Positions 1 through 7,324 of a stretch of 64,000 nucleotides of DNA are shown piece after piece. Position numbers and translations under genes: made by a program. The stretch comes from an uncultured Sphingomonadaceae bacterium (GTDB taxonomy: Bacteria; Pseudomonadota; Alphaproteobacteria; Sphingomonadales; Sphingomonadaceae), in contig CAMYJW010000005.1 of the NCBI GenBank assembly GCA_947258815.1, positions 1 to 64,000 of the forward strand, read 5' to 3'. Every line of letters starts with the position of its first letter. Positions within the stretch are counted from its first letter, which is position 1. The notes beneath the pieces were generated by a model. That model was given only the letters and a program-made list of their open reading frames with translations. It was not told the origin of the DNA and did not search any database.

Positions 1-1
1 C

Positions 2-94
2 CTCACAATTCGGGTCTCTGACGAACAGCGCGCACTGCTGGCGCATCGCGCCGGAACTCTCGCGGCGGCGCGCGCGATCTGGCGCGGCATTTGA
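2..94 (+). pseudogene. 3' remnant of a MobC-like relaxosome accessory gene
   Basis: A reading frame is open from the window edge and ends at TGA 92-94. Its first residues read LTIRVSDEQRALLAHRAG, the ribbon-helix-helix style opening seen in plasmid MobC/relaxosome proteins. The remaining 12 codons (from about base 56) are instead the relaxase N-terminal coding sequence read in the wrong frame. MobC and relaxase therefore appear to have been joined by a deletion near bases 52-58. The true start lies left of the window. The family call rests on a short stretch. Confidence 0.5.
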
Positions 95-678
95 CGAAGG
101 AAGAGAACGATCATGTGACCGTGCATGAGCTGCGTGGATTCGTGTCCAATGATCTAGATGGGGCGTTTCAGGAGGCCTATGCGGTTTCGCGTGGGACGAA
201 GTGCAAACAATTCCTCTTCTCCCTTTCCCTCAACCCGCCTGCCGATGCGAATGTCTCGACGGACGATTTCGAGCGGGCCATCGGCCAATGCGAGAAGGAT
301 TTGGGTCTGACTGGCCAGCCCCGCGCTATCATCTTTCACGAAAAAGAAGGGCGTCGGCATGCCCATGCGGTGTGGTCGCGCATTGACCCCGAGACCATGA
401 CCGCGCGGCAGATGTCATTTCACAAAATGAAACTGCAAGCCGTATCGCGGGAGCTATACCGCGAACATGGCTGGCGGATGGGCATAGGTATGGAATCCGA
501 GATGACCCAGCTTCTCACAGTCCAAGAGTTCAAGGACCGATACAGCATCAGCCACTCCGCCTTCTACCGCGAAGTGGCGGCCAAGCGCATCCCTATCCGT
601 AAGATCGGACGCTCCACCCGCATCGCCGTTGCCGATGCAGAGGCGTGGGCGGCCAGCCTTCCCAATTCAACGGATTAG
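91..678 (+). CDS. Truncated HUH relaxase fused to an AlpA/Xis-like helix-turn-helix
   Basis: Residues 1-130 match the N-terminal catalytic half of MobA/VirD2-type relaxases, which nick and pilot plasmid or ICE DNA in conjugation. The metal-binding HUH triad is visible as H83 and H90-A-H92, within GRRHAHAVW. The frame is open back to base 22 and reads SRGGARDLARHL just upstream, which is also relaxase-like, so the TTG at 91 is only a nominal start; the original ATG and first codons are missing. From about residue 134 the protein changes to a 58-62 aa MerR/AlpA-type helix-turn-helix (MTQLLTVQEF...), which could also be translated alone from ATG 490 or 502. The helicase/primase part of a full relaxase is absent. 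Probably a deletion chimera in a decayed mobilisation region, without conjugative function. Confidence 0.7.
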   Translation: MTKEENDHVTVHELRGFVSNDLDGAFQEAYAVSRGTKCKQFLFSLSLNPPADANVSTDDFERAIGQCEKDLGLTGQPRAIIFHEKEGRRHAHAVWSRIDPETMTARQMSFHKMKLQAVSRELYREHGWRMGIGMESEMTQLLTVQEFKDRYSISHSAFYREVAAKRIPIRKIGRSTRIAVADAEAWAASLPNSTD

Positions 679-1329
679 ACAAGGCACGACCCTATCCCGG
701 TCTACGCCGCAAGCCGTGCTCAATCACGATTGGCGGCCAGCGGTTTATGCGAATTGGCGCTTCCTCCCGCTCCACCAAATGAAGCTGCCTTGGGTGAGCC
801 CATCGCTTCCGAGTTGCTCTGCATCCGGACAAGGGCGAGTCCGCAAAGAGAGTGATCCACTCTGACGGGTCGATGGCATGGGGGTATCACCCGCCCCTCG
901 CAAAGCCTTGCTGGATGGCAATGCGGATATACGCGCTTAAACGCCACGGCTTTCATTGTGAAAGCCGACTGCGACCACGGCAGGCCGGACGGCCAACGGT
1001 GGGGGCCCCGAATGATCCACGATACGGATGCGCGGTAAACATGTCAGAGAGTGCCAGTGGGTTAATCCGTTTCGCCCAGCAAGGTTTCCTTGTGAGGTGG
1101 CCCTAACGGGTGGGGGAGCTGTGTCTGGCTTCAAACAAAGAGTGCTGAAACAGTACCAAACTGAAAGTAGCTTCGCCGCATCACGCTCTGAAAGGGAGAG
1201 TAAGAAACGGCGAAATTCCGCCATTCCTCATAGCTCGGGACTCCAATGCACAATTAGCTACTACCGCAGGTAGTGCTCCAAGCCCGCTTATTGACTATCT
1301 TTGGTTGTGCCCAAGCAGAGGATTGAGAA
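679..1329. other. Gene-poor stretch, no supported gene
   Basis: No frame here gives a recognisable or convincingly protein-like product. The minus-strand frame at 937-1224 (95 aa) has no recognisable family and no good ribosome binding site. The last bases, AGAGGA about 10 nt before ATG 1330, look like the ribosome binding site of the next gene. The stretch may be degraded mobile-element DNA. Confidence 0.5.
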
Positions 1330-2781
1330 ATGGCAGCCAGAAGAACACTCGTGAACCCGGTGCTTTTCTCAAAGCATTTCGGCGTGAGCACTTCGGCCTT
1401 CACCAACGCCAAGCTGCTTGATCCTTTGCTTAATAGCGATACGAAGCTCTTTATCGATCCTCTTCTCGTTCCGAAGAGTCAGAATGCGAAGATTAAAAAG
1501 CAGGGGCGGAAGGATCTTGAGGGCTGCTTTCAGAACGTGGTCGGCTTGCTATCCATTTCGGAGAATGAGGGCGATGTCGCTTGGCGCGGCGCGTTCAATG
1601 CTCTCGACTTGTCAGAACGGTCAGAAACCGGGCTGGGCTATGGCGGCGCAGGAACAAGCGGCAGCTCCCGGCCGCCAAAGCTCAGAAACGGAATCCTTCG
1701 AACGGCCAAAGAGATCATTGCGCTTGGGGTAAAAGACCCAAGCATGATCCCGCTAATGCCTCTCTTTGAAGAGGGGGTCGGCCCAGACACGCTCAGCGAT
1801 ATGACAACGAATTTCCTTCTGCCCGTCCTGTGTCAGGTGACTGAGGAATTCTGCGCCGCTAACAACGTCCCTGTTCGCGCTTTCGGCAAGAAATACGGCA
1901 ACCGCAATCTGCCCGAAAATCCGTTCCAGACGGACAAGCCCGTTATCATGGTGCCGCGCGATATTCTTCGTGACTTACCTCTCGCTGCTGACTGGTCGGA
2001 TGTCAGCCGTGTCGTCATGGAAATTCAGGAAATCCGGGACGCGGTGAACAGCATGTTCGGGAACCTCGCCAAGGCTACCCTGTCACAGAAGAAGGCAGCG
2101 CTGCGGAGAGCCGTGCTTTCGTCGGAATCGCTACTTCGCGAACTGATCAAAGCCGTGGGAGCTGCGGCTGAAAGCTATGATGAGAAAGCCGACCTAGACG
2201 GATATTTTCAGTTCCGGCGAATCCTCAGTGGAGTCCCTACCCCCTATGTCGGAGTACTAAGCAATCCCGCTACAAAGGATGCTTCGACGCTCCTCGAAAC
2301 GGTGATGACCATCGTGGAGACGTTCCAGGGCCTGGTCGAAGACAACAACATGTGGGAGCTGCTCTGGCACGGCAACGCACATAGGCACGAACGGGCCAGT
2401 CAGCTGCTCTTCTTCGCAATCGCCAACGTCATGTGCGCGGTGAACAACGTTGACATCTCGCCAGAGACTAACTCAGGCGGCGGACCGGTAGACTTCAAAT
2501 TCTCCACCGGCTTTCGTGGGCGCGTCCTTGTTGAGATGAAACTTTCCAAGGGGCGCGTAGAGCATGGCTATAAGACGCAGCTGGAAATCTACAAAAAGGC
2601 AGCGACCACCTCCCAAGCGATTTTCGTCATCATGGATATTGGCGGCATGGGCCGAAAGTTGCGCAAGATCGAAAAGCTTAAACAGGACGCTGAAGCGCGG
2701 GGCGAGCGAACTTCAGAAATCGTAGTTATTGATGCTCGCCGGAAAGCGTCTGCAAGCGTGCGGAACGAAACAATGCTGTGA
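1330..2781 (+). CDS. Uncharacterised protein with C-terminal PD-(D/E)XK nuclease-like motif
   Basis: A 483-aa protein that I cannot place in a named family. Near the C-terminus GGGPVDFKF (D388) is followed by VLVEMK (E402, K404), the D-x13-E-x-K signature of PD-(D/E)XK restriction-type nucleases; predicted strands and helices around it fit the fold. Just before this is HGNAHRHERASQLLFFAIAN, possibly a helix packing on the core. The N-terminal two thirds hold IDPLL, a Gly/Ser-rich turn (residues about 98-110) and GPDTLSDMTTNFLL, and look globular. There is no signal peptide or membrane segment. It stands alone between mobilisation remnants and an insertion sequence, the usual place for a single-gene restriction or anti-phage function. 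That role is inference; the nuclease motif is directly visible. Confidence 0.65.
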   Translation: MAARRTLVNPVLFSKHFGVSTSAFTNAKLLDPLLNSDTKLFIDPLLVPKSQNAKIKKQGRKDLEGCFQNVVGLLSISENEGDVAWRGAFNALDLSERSETGLGYGGAGTSGSSRPPKLRNGILRTAKEIIALGVKDPSMIPLMPLFEEGVGPDTLSDMTTNFLLPVLCQVTEEFCAANNVPVRAFGKKYGNRNLPENPFQTDKPVIMVPRDILRDLPLAADWSDVSRVVMEIQEIRDAVNSMFGNLAKATLSQKKAALRRAVLSSESLLRELIKAVGAAAESYDEKADLDGYFQFRRILSGVPTPYVGVLSNPATKDASTLLETVMTIVETFQGLVEDNNMWELLWHGNAHRHERASQLLFFAIANVMCAVNNVDISPETNSGGGPVDFKFSTGFRGRVLVEMKLSKGRVEHGYKTQLEIYKKAATTSQAIFVIMDIGGMGRKLRKIEKLKQDAEARGERTSEIVVIDARRKASASVRNETML

Positions 2782-3299
2782 CAGGCACAAGCCTGCCCAA
2801 CCGCATCGAGCTGGGGAAGTCACTTAAAAGGTGCAAGCTCACAGGGGCAACGCTGCTTGTCGCCAAGCTTGGCCTGGCTTGGTCCCGCCCAAAAAGGCCT
2901 TTCAATGGCATTCTTGGATTGCCGGCCGAAACACAGCACCAAAAAGCACAGGCGGATGGAACGCGGAATGAGGGCTTTGAATGCCTTTCGCAAATCGCGG
3001 GGCTCAGCCCGGTTTCCGGCGTTGAATCCCGACACATAAGGTCGTGACTGAAAGTGCTTCCAGCATCGGTTTCAGGCACGCTGAGAGCTCGAAATAGCTG
3101 AAATCCGAAATTTTATTTCGTGTCGGCTTCCTACGCATACATAGCTGCTACCATGGGTATCGAATGGCAGCAGCTACAGATTCAAAGTCTGTTGGTGCGC
3201 TTTCCTTTGAACGATATTCAAGCTCTTTCTGGCGAGCCGTTCAAGGCTCCGAAACGGATGGGTGGCTATCGAGGATTGCTAGCCCGGAAGATACACCCC
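2782..3299. other. Non-coding left flank of the insertion sequence, with a hairpin
   Basis: No supported gene. An imperfect inverted repeat (3142-3154 against 3164-3176, 12 of 13 positions paired, 9-nt loop gggtatcga) forms a strong hairpin. The short frame 3120-3305 covering it ends at a TAA within the target-site duplication, so it was not interrupted by the insertion. Before the insertion this DNA would have joined directly to the bases after 5588. Confidence 0.5.
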
Positions 3300-3307
3300 A
3301 TATAATT
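3300..3307. repeat. Left 8-bp target-site duplication (ATATAATT)
   Basis: ATATAATT is found immediately outside both ends of the element (3300-3307 and 5581-5588). Eight base pairs is the duplication length expected for IS1595-family transposition. Confidence 0.9.
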
Positions 3308-3334
3308 GGTGATTGTATCTATTGCAAACACGCC
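3308..3334 (+). repeat. Left terminal inverted repeat of the IS1595-family element
   Basis: Begins GGTGATTGTATC and ends TTGCAAACACGCC. It matches the reverse complement of the right end at about 22 of 27 positions. The longest identical block is TTGCAAACACGC. Confidence 0.85.
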
Positions 3335-3354
3335 TTTTGAGCGCCGTTTGCGGC

Positions 3355-3385
3355 TATTAAAAAACCCGCTCAATCGGCGGGCTTT
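3355..3385 (-). terminator. Rho-independent terminator of the insertion-sequence operon
   Basis: Read on the minus strand, GCCCGCC-gattga-GCGGG is followed by a run of six T (As 3359-3364 on the plus strand). It overlaps the last codons of the 46-aa gene and would end the transposase-antitoxin-toxin transcript just inside the left inverted repeat. Confidence 0.75.
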
Positions 3386-3510
3386 TCTGTCTCCGGTTTA
3401 GACTTTGCCAGCTTGCGCAGCCGCTCGTCCCAGCGCGCCTCGTCCTCATCGCATTCGAGTTCGCGGGCGGCTTCTTTAAATTTGTCGGTTTGTGTTTTCT
3501 TTTCAGCCAT
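3370..3510 (-). CDS. Small conserved acidic/basic passenger protein, 46 aa
   Basis: Starting at ATG 3510 the product is MAEKKTQTDKFKEAARELECDE and so on, ending at 3370. A longer frame reaches back to a TTG at 3615 but lies inside the toxin gene, so the internal ATG is preferred. The protein is charged, apparently one amphipathic helix plus a Lys-rich tail. Similar short proteins (KTQT-KFK-AARELE) are familiar to me as hypothetical proteins near alphaproteobacterial mobile genes; their function is not known to me. It overlaps the toxin stop by 8 nt and is the last gene of the insertion-sequence operon. Confidence 0.65.
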   Translation of the reverse strand: MAEKKTQTDKFKEAARELECDEDEARWDERLRKLAKSKPETEKPAD

Positions 3511-3913
3511 CAAAGCCTCTTTGGCGCAAAATTCGGTCGTTGTATCCGATATGATAAATGTAAGGTGCCTGCTGCTCATCGACAATCTTTCGTATCCGTC
3601 GATAGCAGGCAACAAATCGCCTCAACTTGTCCCATTTCACGGAACCGCCACCGTCGAGATAGAACACCCGTCCTCCGTGTTGGCGAACGGCCGCAATAGC
3701 CGCGCTATCCTGATGGAACCGCTTATCATGGCTGACAACAATCCAGTCTTTTTGACTGACCACTGCAAGCCAAGCATCATCGTCCTCTGCCTGATCAAAT
3801 CCGTGCTTCTTCTCATCGTGGAATTCGATCTCAAATGGCGCGCGTAAATGCCTCAGTCGCTTGGGAACGACTGAGCCGGTGCATCGGTCAAAGAAGAACG
3901 TTAGTGAACCCAC
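3503..3913 (-). CDS. VapC45-like PIN-domain toxin
   Basis: A 136-aa protein with the layout of PIN-like (VapC45/DUF5615-type) ribonuclease toxins: an early acidic residue after a hydrophobic strand (FFFDRCTG, D9), the acidic cluster EDDDAWL (43-49), and VVSHDKRF (D63) after a second strand. Such acidic residues coordinate Mg2+ for RNA cleavage. Its start overlaps the end of the upstream DUF433 gene by 13 nt, the normal antitoxin-toxin arrangement. It sits inside an IS1595-family element, so it probably stabilises the element or its carrier. The PIN assignment comes from sequence pattern only; no target is inferred. Confidence 0.75.
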   Translation of the reverse strand: MGSLTFFFDRCTGSVVPKRLRHLRAPFEIEFHDEKKHGFDQAEDDDAWLAVVSQKDWIVVSHDKRFHQDSAAIAAVRQHGGRVFYLDGGGSVKWDKLRRFVACYRRIRKIVDEQQAPYIYHIGYNDRILRQRGFDG

Positions 3914-4569
3914 TCGTTCTGACGAGTCTTGCGAGGGTCAATGCCCTCAAACACTAGAGCGGCTTTTAGGTTTTTTTCAGTGACACTTAGGTCTTCTGCG
4001 ATCTCATCAAGCGGCTCACCAGCCTCCCAACGCTCTTTTAGAAGCCAAGTAGGGACGCCCTGCACATGCGGCGCGCCGAAGCGAACGCGAGGGTCAATTA
4101 TGACTGGCGATGTTACGCCCGCCGCCCGCCATCGAGATACTAAACCATCTTCGTATTCGAACTCTTTGAACCGCTGGCCGATCATACTCTTCCAGGCCAA
4201 CTGCCCTCGCTTGTTGCCGATAAGTAGCTCGGCTCCAGCATCCATGGCTAAGTCGATACCATCAGTTTTCAAGCGCAGGGTGGCAAACGGATGAGGGGTG
4301 TCAAATTTGGCCGAATAATATGCGCGGGCAACTCGAATGTCCGCGAGCTTCATGCCCTCTTTCTTCCAAGCGGCAACCATCGCTAACTCAATAAGCTGCA
4401 AATAGGAGAGCTTTGCGCCGCTTTCTCGTCCGCCGAGTGTAGTGTTCTTGTGCCAGCGGCCAACCGTTGCAGCGGCCACACTCGCATAGCGCGCAGCTTC
4501 CCCGACAGCATAATTGGGGACGTCAAGACGGTCCTTCCAAAATTCATGCGAGGCGAGTTGAGCGTTCAT
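3901..4569 (-). CDS. VapB45-like antitoxin with DUF433 domain
   Basis: A 222-aa protein. Residues about 19-45 (YAVGEAARYASVAAATVGRW) are a MerR-like helix-turn-helix, suggesting promoter binding. Residues about 150-212 (PVIIDPRVRFGAPHVQGVPT, then a LKERWEAGEPLDEIAEDLSV helix-turn-helix) are a clear DUF433 domain, found in antitoxins paired with PIN-like toxins. It follows the transposase stop after an 8-nt gap and overlaps the toxin gene, so all are likely co-transcribed. Expected role: neutralise the downstream toxin and autoregulate. Confidence 0.78.
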   Translation of the reverse strand: MNAQLASHEFWKDRLDVPNYAVGEAARYASVAAATVGRWHKNTTLGGRESGAKLSYLQLIELAMVAAWKKEGMKLADIRVARAYYSAKFDTPHPFATLRLKTDGIDLAMDAGAELLIGNKRGQLAWKSMIGQRFKEFEYEDGLVSRWRAAGVTSPVIIDPRVRFGAPHVQGVPTWLLKERWEAGEPLDEIAEDLSVTEKNLKAALVFEGIDPRKTRQNEWVH

Positions 4570-4577
4570 GCTGTCAT

Positions 4578-5513
4578 TTACGCCGCTTGCGGAGCTGTTT
4601 CATAAGTAAGCCTTTTACCAATGATGCCTTTCAACGCAGTTACGGCGCGATCTGCGTCGTTGAAACCAAGTTTCTCGCGGTTGTTATACCGGAACTCGAA
4701 TTCTGCCAAATAGCGGTGAAGGTGACCTTCGCCGCAATGCTGGTAAACACCCTTCATGCCGCGCTTGAAGATGCTGAAATAGCCTTCCACCGTGTTGCTG
4801 TGGATACTGCGATCCTCAAGGTTCACATACTCACCCTTGCCATGGCTGGTGGTGCCGTGGGCGGCAAACCACTTGCCAGCGTCACGATAACCGCTGTGTT
4901 CGTCAGTCATTACGCGCGCTTCACGCTCCACATTTTCGATCACCAGCGGCATGAGAGTTTCAGCCTTCACGTCGTCAATCACCATCGTGCGGGCCTTGCC
5001 GCTCTCACGGTCCACCAGCGCCAGCACCTTCATCTTGTGGTGGAAGGCACGCTTTTTAGGTAGACCCTTCTTGCGACCGATGAAAGTCTCATCCACTTCG
5101 ACAACGCCACCGTTGCTGCCAAACGGGGTAACATCATCACTGCGCATCGCTTCACGAATGCGGTGCAATAGGAACCACGCGCTCTTGTAAGTAATCTCAA
5201 GCGTCCGGTGGAGCTGGTGCGCGCTGATACCCTTCTTGCTGCTGGTGACGAGATAGACCGCTTGTAGCGCCTTATGGAGCGGCAAGCGCATATGCTCCAA
5301 TACTGTGCCCACCTTTACCGTGAATTGCTTCTTGCAGTCACCGCAGCGCCAGAGGCCAACGCGGATACGTTTTTCAGGATTGGCCTTTACCTTCGTGATG
5401 CGATCCAATCCGCCACAGTGGGGGCACACAGGAGCGTCACCCCAAATCAGCCACTCTAGGTGGCTGAAAGCGGCTTCTTCGCTGTGGAACTCTGGACGGG
5501 AAAGGGCAGACAT
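4578..5513 (-). CDS. IS1595-family (ISXO2-like) transposase
   Basis: A full-length 311-aa DDE-type transposase. An N-terminal zinc ribbon has C30-x2-C33 and C57-x2-C60. The ISXO2-like catalytic domain shows VEVDETFIGRKK (D141), TDEHSGY (D204) and HSNTVEGYF (N240/E243), followed by the usual C-terminal FRYNNRE. No frameshift or stop is present. It starts about 67 bp inside the right inverted repeat and is read leftward, with the passenger toxin-antitoxin genes downstream in the same direction. Confidence 0.95.
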   Translation of the reverse strand: MSALSRPEFHSEEAAFSHLEWLIWGDAPVCPHCGGLDRITKVKANPEKRIRVGLWRCGDCKKQFTVKVGTVLEHMRLPLHKALQAVYLVTSSKKGISAHQLHRTLEITYKSAWFLLHRIREAMRSDDVTPFGSNGGVVEVDETFIGRKKGLPKKRAFHHKMKVLALVDRESGKARTMVIDDVKAETLMPLVIENVEREARVMTDEHSGYRDAGKWFAAHGTTSHGKGEYVNLEDRSIHSNTVEGYFSIFKRGMKGVYQHCGEGHLHRYLAEFEFRYNNREKLGFNDADRAVTALKGIIGKRLTYETAPQAA

Positions 5514-5553
5514 TTCAATAACTCCGTTGATGCAATCCTTATAGCATCAACGG

Positions 5554-5580
5554 AGCGTGTTTGCAAAGTATATAATCGCC
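5554..5580 (-). repeat. Right terminal inverted repeat of the IS1595-family element
   Basis: On the minus strand it begins GGCGATTATATAC and continues TTTGCAAACACGCT, pairing with the left end at 3308-3334. Just inside it, GTTGATGC / GCATCAAC (about 5525-5550) forms a further hairpin upstream of the transposase start. Confidence 0.85.
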
Positions 5581-5588
5581 ATATAATT
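5581..5588. repeat. Right 8-bp target-site duplication (ATATAATT)
   Basis: An exact copy of 3300-3307, directly abutting the right end of the insertion sequence. Confidence 0.9.
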
Positions 5589-5647
5589 AGCAGCGAATCG
5601 TCACAAGGCATGATAAGCTTGTGATTGGGAATCGGGGGGATTGGTCG

Positions 5648-5986
5648 ATGGCGGCGCCTCAGACAGGCGGCTACTTGAGCGGTGATCATCATGCAGCGTT
5701 CAAGGACTATGCGGCATGTCTGAACGTAACCGTGAGCAGCTTGGCCAGTCTTCTTGTACTCCGCGAGATGAATCAGCGGAGACTTTCCTCTCTGATGGCA
5801 AGGTTTGACGCACCGACGCCGACTGGGAAGCGCCCGCGGATTACCGCCCACCACAGGGATCCCGAACAAAAAGCTGCATTCGTTTCCCTGTGTGATGAGG
5901 TCGGGGTCGCCCCTGGACGGGCAGCCTCAGCGCTTTTTCGGGCGGAGCTCGAGGAACGCTGGCTGCAGTCTTGCATCGGGGATTAG
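5648..5986 (+). CDS. Uncharacterised 112-aa protein with a tandem helical repeat
   Basis: ATG 5648 is preferred to GTG 5621 because a purine-rich GGGGGGA lies about 10 nt upstream of it. The protein contains two similar modules: DHHAAFKDYAACLNVTV followed by SSLASLLVLREMNQRRL, and DPEQKAAFVSLCDEVGVAP followed by GRAASALFRAELEERWL. Each has an Ala-Phe start, a V at the turn, an Ala-rich helix and a terminal R-x-L. The pattern suggests two copies of a small ribbon-helix-helix or helix-turn-helix fold joined by a basic linker (PTPTGKRPRIT), so DNA binding or mobilisation regulation is possible. I do not recognise a named family. Confidence 0.6.
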   Translation: MAAPQTGGYLSGDHHAAFKDYAACLNVTVSSLASLLVLREMNQRRLSSLMARFDAPTPTGKRPRITAHHRDPEQKAAFVSLCDEVGVAPGRAASALFRAELEERWLQSCIGD

Positions 5987-6076
5987 GCTGGAATCACATT
6001 GATTCCAGAGCCGAGGCGAGGTACTTATGGAAAACCCAGCGGGTTCAAGAGCGCGCGCTGGTGGAGGAGTTGAGAG

Positions 6077-6622
6077 ATGTTGATCGAGCAGGAAAAGAGC
6101 GAAACTCAGGCGGGGCTCATGCTGACTCCGGATGATCTCGCTCGCCTGCAGTGGGAGCAATTCGAGCACGACGAGAAGTATCATCACGAGATTGCGCGGC
6201 TTACGGTTCAGGACCGACTGAAGCATATGGCGCTCCACTTCGCGAAGTACTCTGGCGGCCTCGCTGCCCAGCCGGAGGAAACGGAATTGCGTCGATTGGT
6301 GACGGATATCTTCGTGATTGCCCTCTCTTCAGCGAACATTCTGAAGATCAGGCTTGCAGACCGTCACAACGAGCTTTTGGCAGAGGCCCCTGGTGACCTG
6401 CGGACGGCAGTAGCAATGTCCGCCGGTCGCATGGCTGCGGCCTGCGAGAAGATGGATCACTTGGAGGCTTTCCCCTTCCGAGAAAAGATCGACCAAGCAA
6501 TCTTCGAACTCATGCGCACATCCATCTCATTCGCTGCCGAGCGTGATTGGGATATGGTGGAGATGGTGCGCGCGCGACTTCAGCCAGTGAAGGAAAAGAA
6601 TCCCTTCTACGGGAAGCTGTAG
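6077..6622 (+). CDS. Uncharacterised helical protein, possibly MazG-like
   Basis: A 181-aa, almost entirely helical protein. The central segment EETELRRLVTDIFVIALSSA followed by NILKIRL resembles the helix pair of MazG-like NTP pyrophosphohydrolases (acidic ELxxLxxD followed by a hydrophobic xxxLANxLxI helix), but the complete ExxE...ExxD metal signature is not evident. It lies 9 nt before a dCTP-deaminase-fold gene on the same strand and is probably translationally coupled to it. A role in nucleotide pool control would fit the neighbours, but is inference. ATG 6077 follows GGAGGAG at 6062-6068, an excellent ribosome binding site. Confidence 0.6.
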   Translation: MLIEQEKSETQAGLMLTPDDLARLQWEQFEHDEKYHHEIARLTVQDRLKHMALHFAKYSGGLAAQPEETELRRLVTDIFVIALSSANILKIRLADRHNELLAEAPGDLRTAVAMSAGRMAAACEKMDHLEAFPFREKIDQAIFELMRTSISFAAERDWDMVEMVRARLQPVKEKNPFYGKL

Positions 6623-6631
6623 AGTCGGCTC

Positions 6632-7324
6632 ATGGCGTTTTGGGGTGGTGCGCGGCTCTCTAGAGAGATTGAACAGCGCGATATTGTGACGCCATTCAAC
6701 TCGAAGAACATAGATTGCAACAGCTATACGCTTTGTATGGGCGACGAGTACTACGTCACGCCTGACGCTGGTTTCTCCATACGTAAGAGCCGAAAGCTCG
6801 CGTTGACATCTCGCAGTTACTTCTCGCCTACCGACAATCGCTTTCTCCATAAGGCGGATACTTTCACAATACCGCCGGGCCAATTTGCATTCTTGCTTTC
6901 ACAGCAATCCGTGAAAATTCCTTCTGACGTGATGGGCTTCATCTCGCTTCGGTCCGGCATGAAGTTTCGCGGTTTGATCAATGTTTCCGGATTTCATGTT
7001 GACCCCGGCTTTGAGGGCAAGCTCATATACTCAGTATTTAATGCCGGTCCCTCAGCATTCTCGATCGGTCTTGGTGATCCGCTCTTTAAGCTCTGGCTCG
7101 CAGACATCGACGATGATGAATCTGGCGAATATGTGTGGTCATCCGAGCCTCAATCGGAGATACCCAACAAGCTCATATCCGAGGTCGCTAAGCCGGTCAG
7201 CTCGGTCCAGCAAATGGAAACCCGAGTAAAGAACCTTGAGAATAAGATGGCCATCGTCCTAGGTGTAATCGGCGCTTTGGCTACTGCTGCGGTGATCATC
7301 GCCAGGATCGCCGGCGCACTATAA
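6632..7324 (+). CDS. dCTP deaminase/dUTPase-fold protein with C-terminal membrane anchor
   Basis: Residues about 8-170 have the trimeric dUTPase/dCTP-deaminase fold: IDCNSYTLCMGDEYYV, IPPGQFAFLLSQ, GFISLRSGMKFRGL and GFHVDPGFEGKLIYSVFNAG. In bacterial Dcd the catalytic Glu lies in the motif (I/V)LEFYN; here the aligned segment is IYSVFN with Ser at 134, so classical deamination is doubtful. Residues about 190-206 (VQQMETRVKNLENKM) look like a coiled coil, and 207-230 are a hydrophobic segment, so the protein is probably anchored in the inner membrane by its C-terminus. Some dCTP deaminases act in anti-phage nucleotide depletion; this variant could sense or bind nucleotides instead. Its last 6 bases overlap the convergent gene on the minus strand. 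Confidence 0.8.
   Translation: MAFWGGARLSREIEQRDIVTPFNSKNIDCNSYTLCMGDEYYVTPDAGFSIRKSRKLALTSRSYFSPTDNRFLHKADTFTIPPGQFAFLLSQQSVKIPSDVMGFISLRSGMKFRGLINVSGFHVDPGFEGKLIYSVFNAGPSAFSIGLGDPLFKLWLADIDDDESGEYVWSSEPQSEIPNKLISEVAKPVSSVQQMETRVKNLENKMAIVLGVIGALATAAVIIARIAGAL

Larger units (their letters stand above)
3308..5580 (-). mobile_element. Complete IS1595-family (ISXO2-like) element with passenger genes, 2,273 bp
   Basis: The ends carry imperfect terminal inverted repeats of about 26-27 bp (3308-3334 and 5554-5580), which share GATT, the block TTGCAAACACGC and most positions between, and are flanked by the 8-bp duplication ATATAATT. Inside, on the minus strand, is one apparent operon: transposase, DUF433 antitoxin, PIN-like toxin and a 46-aa protein, closed by a terminator next to the left end. 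Plain IS1595 elements carry only a transposase; passenger genes are known in some groups of the family. Both ends and the transposase look intact, so the insertion is probably recent. Confidence 0.92.

Noticed and set aside
937..1224. Possible 95-aa minus-strand gene in the 679-1329 gap
   Set aside because: No family resemblance and no convincing start; the region looks like decayed mobile DNA.
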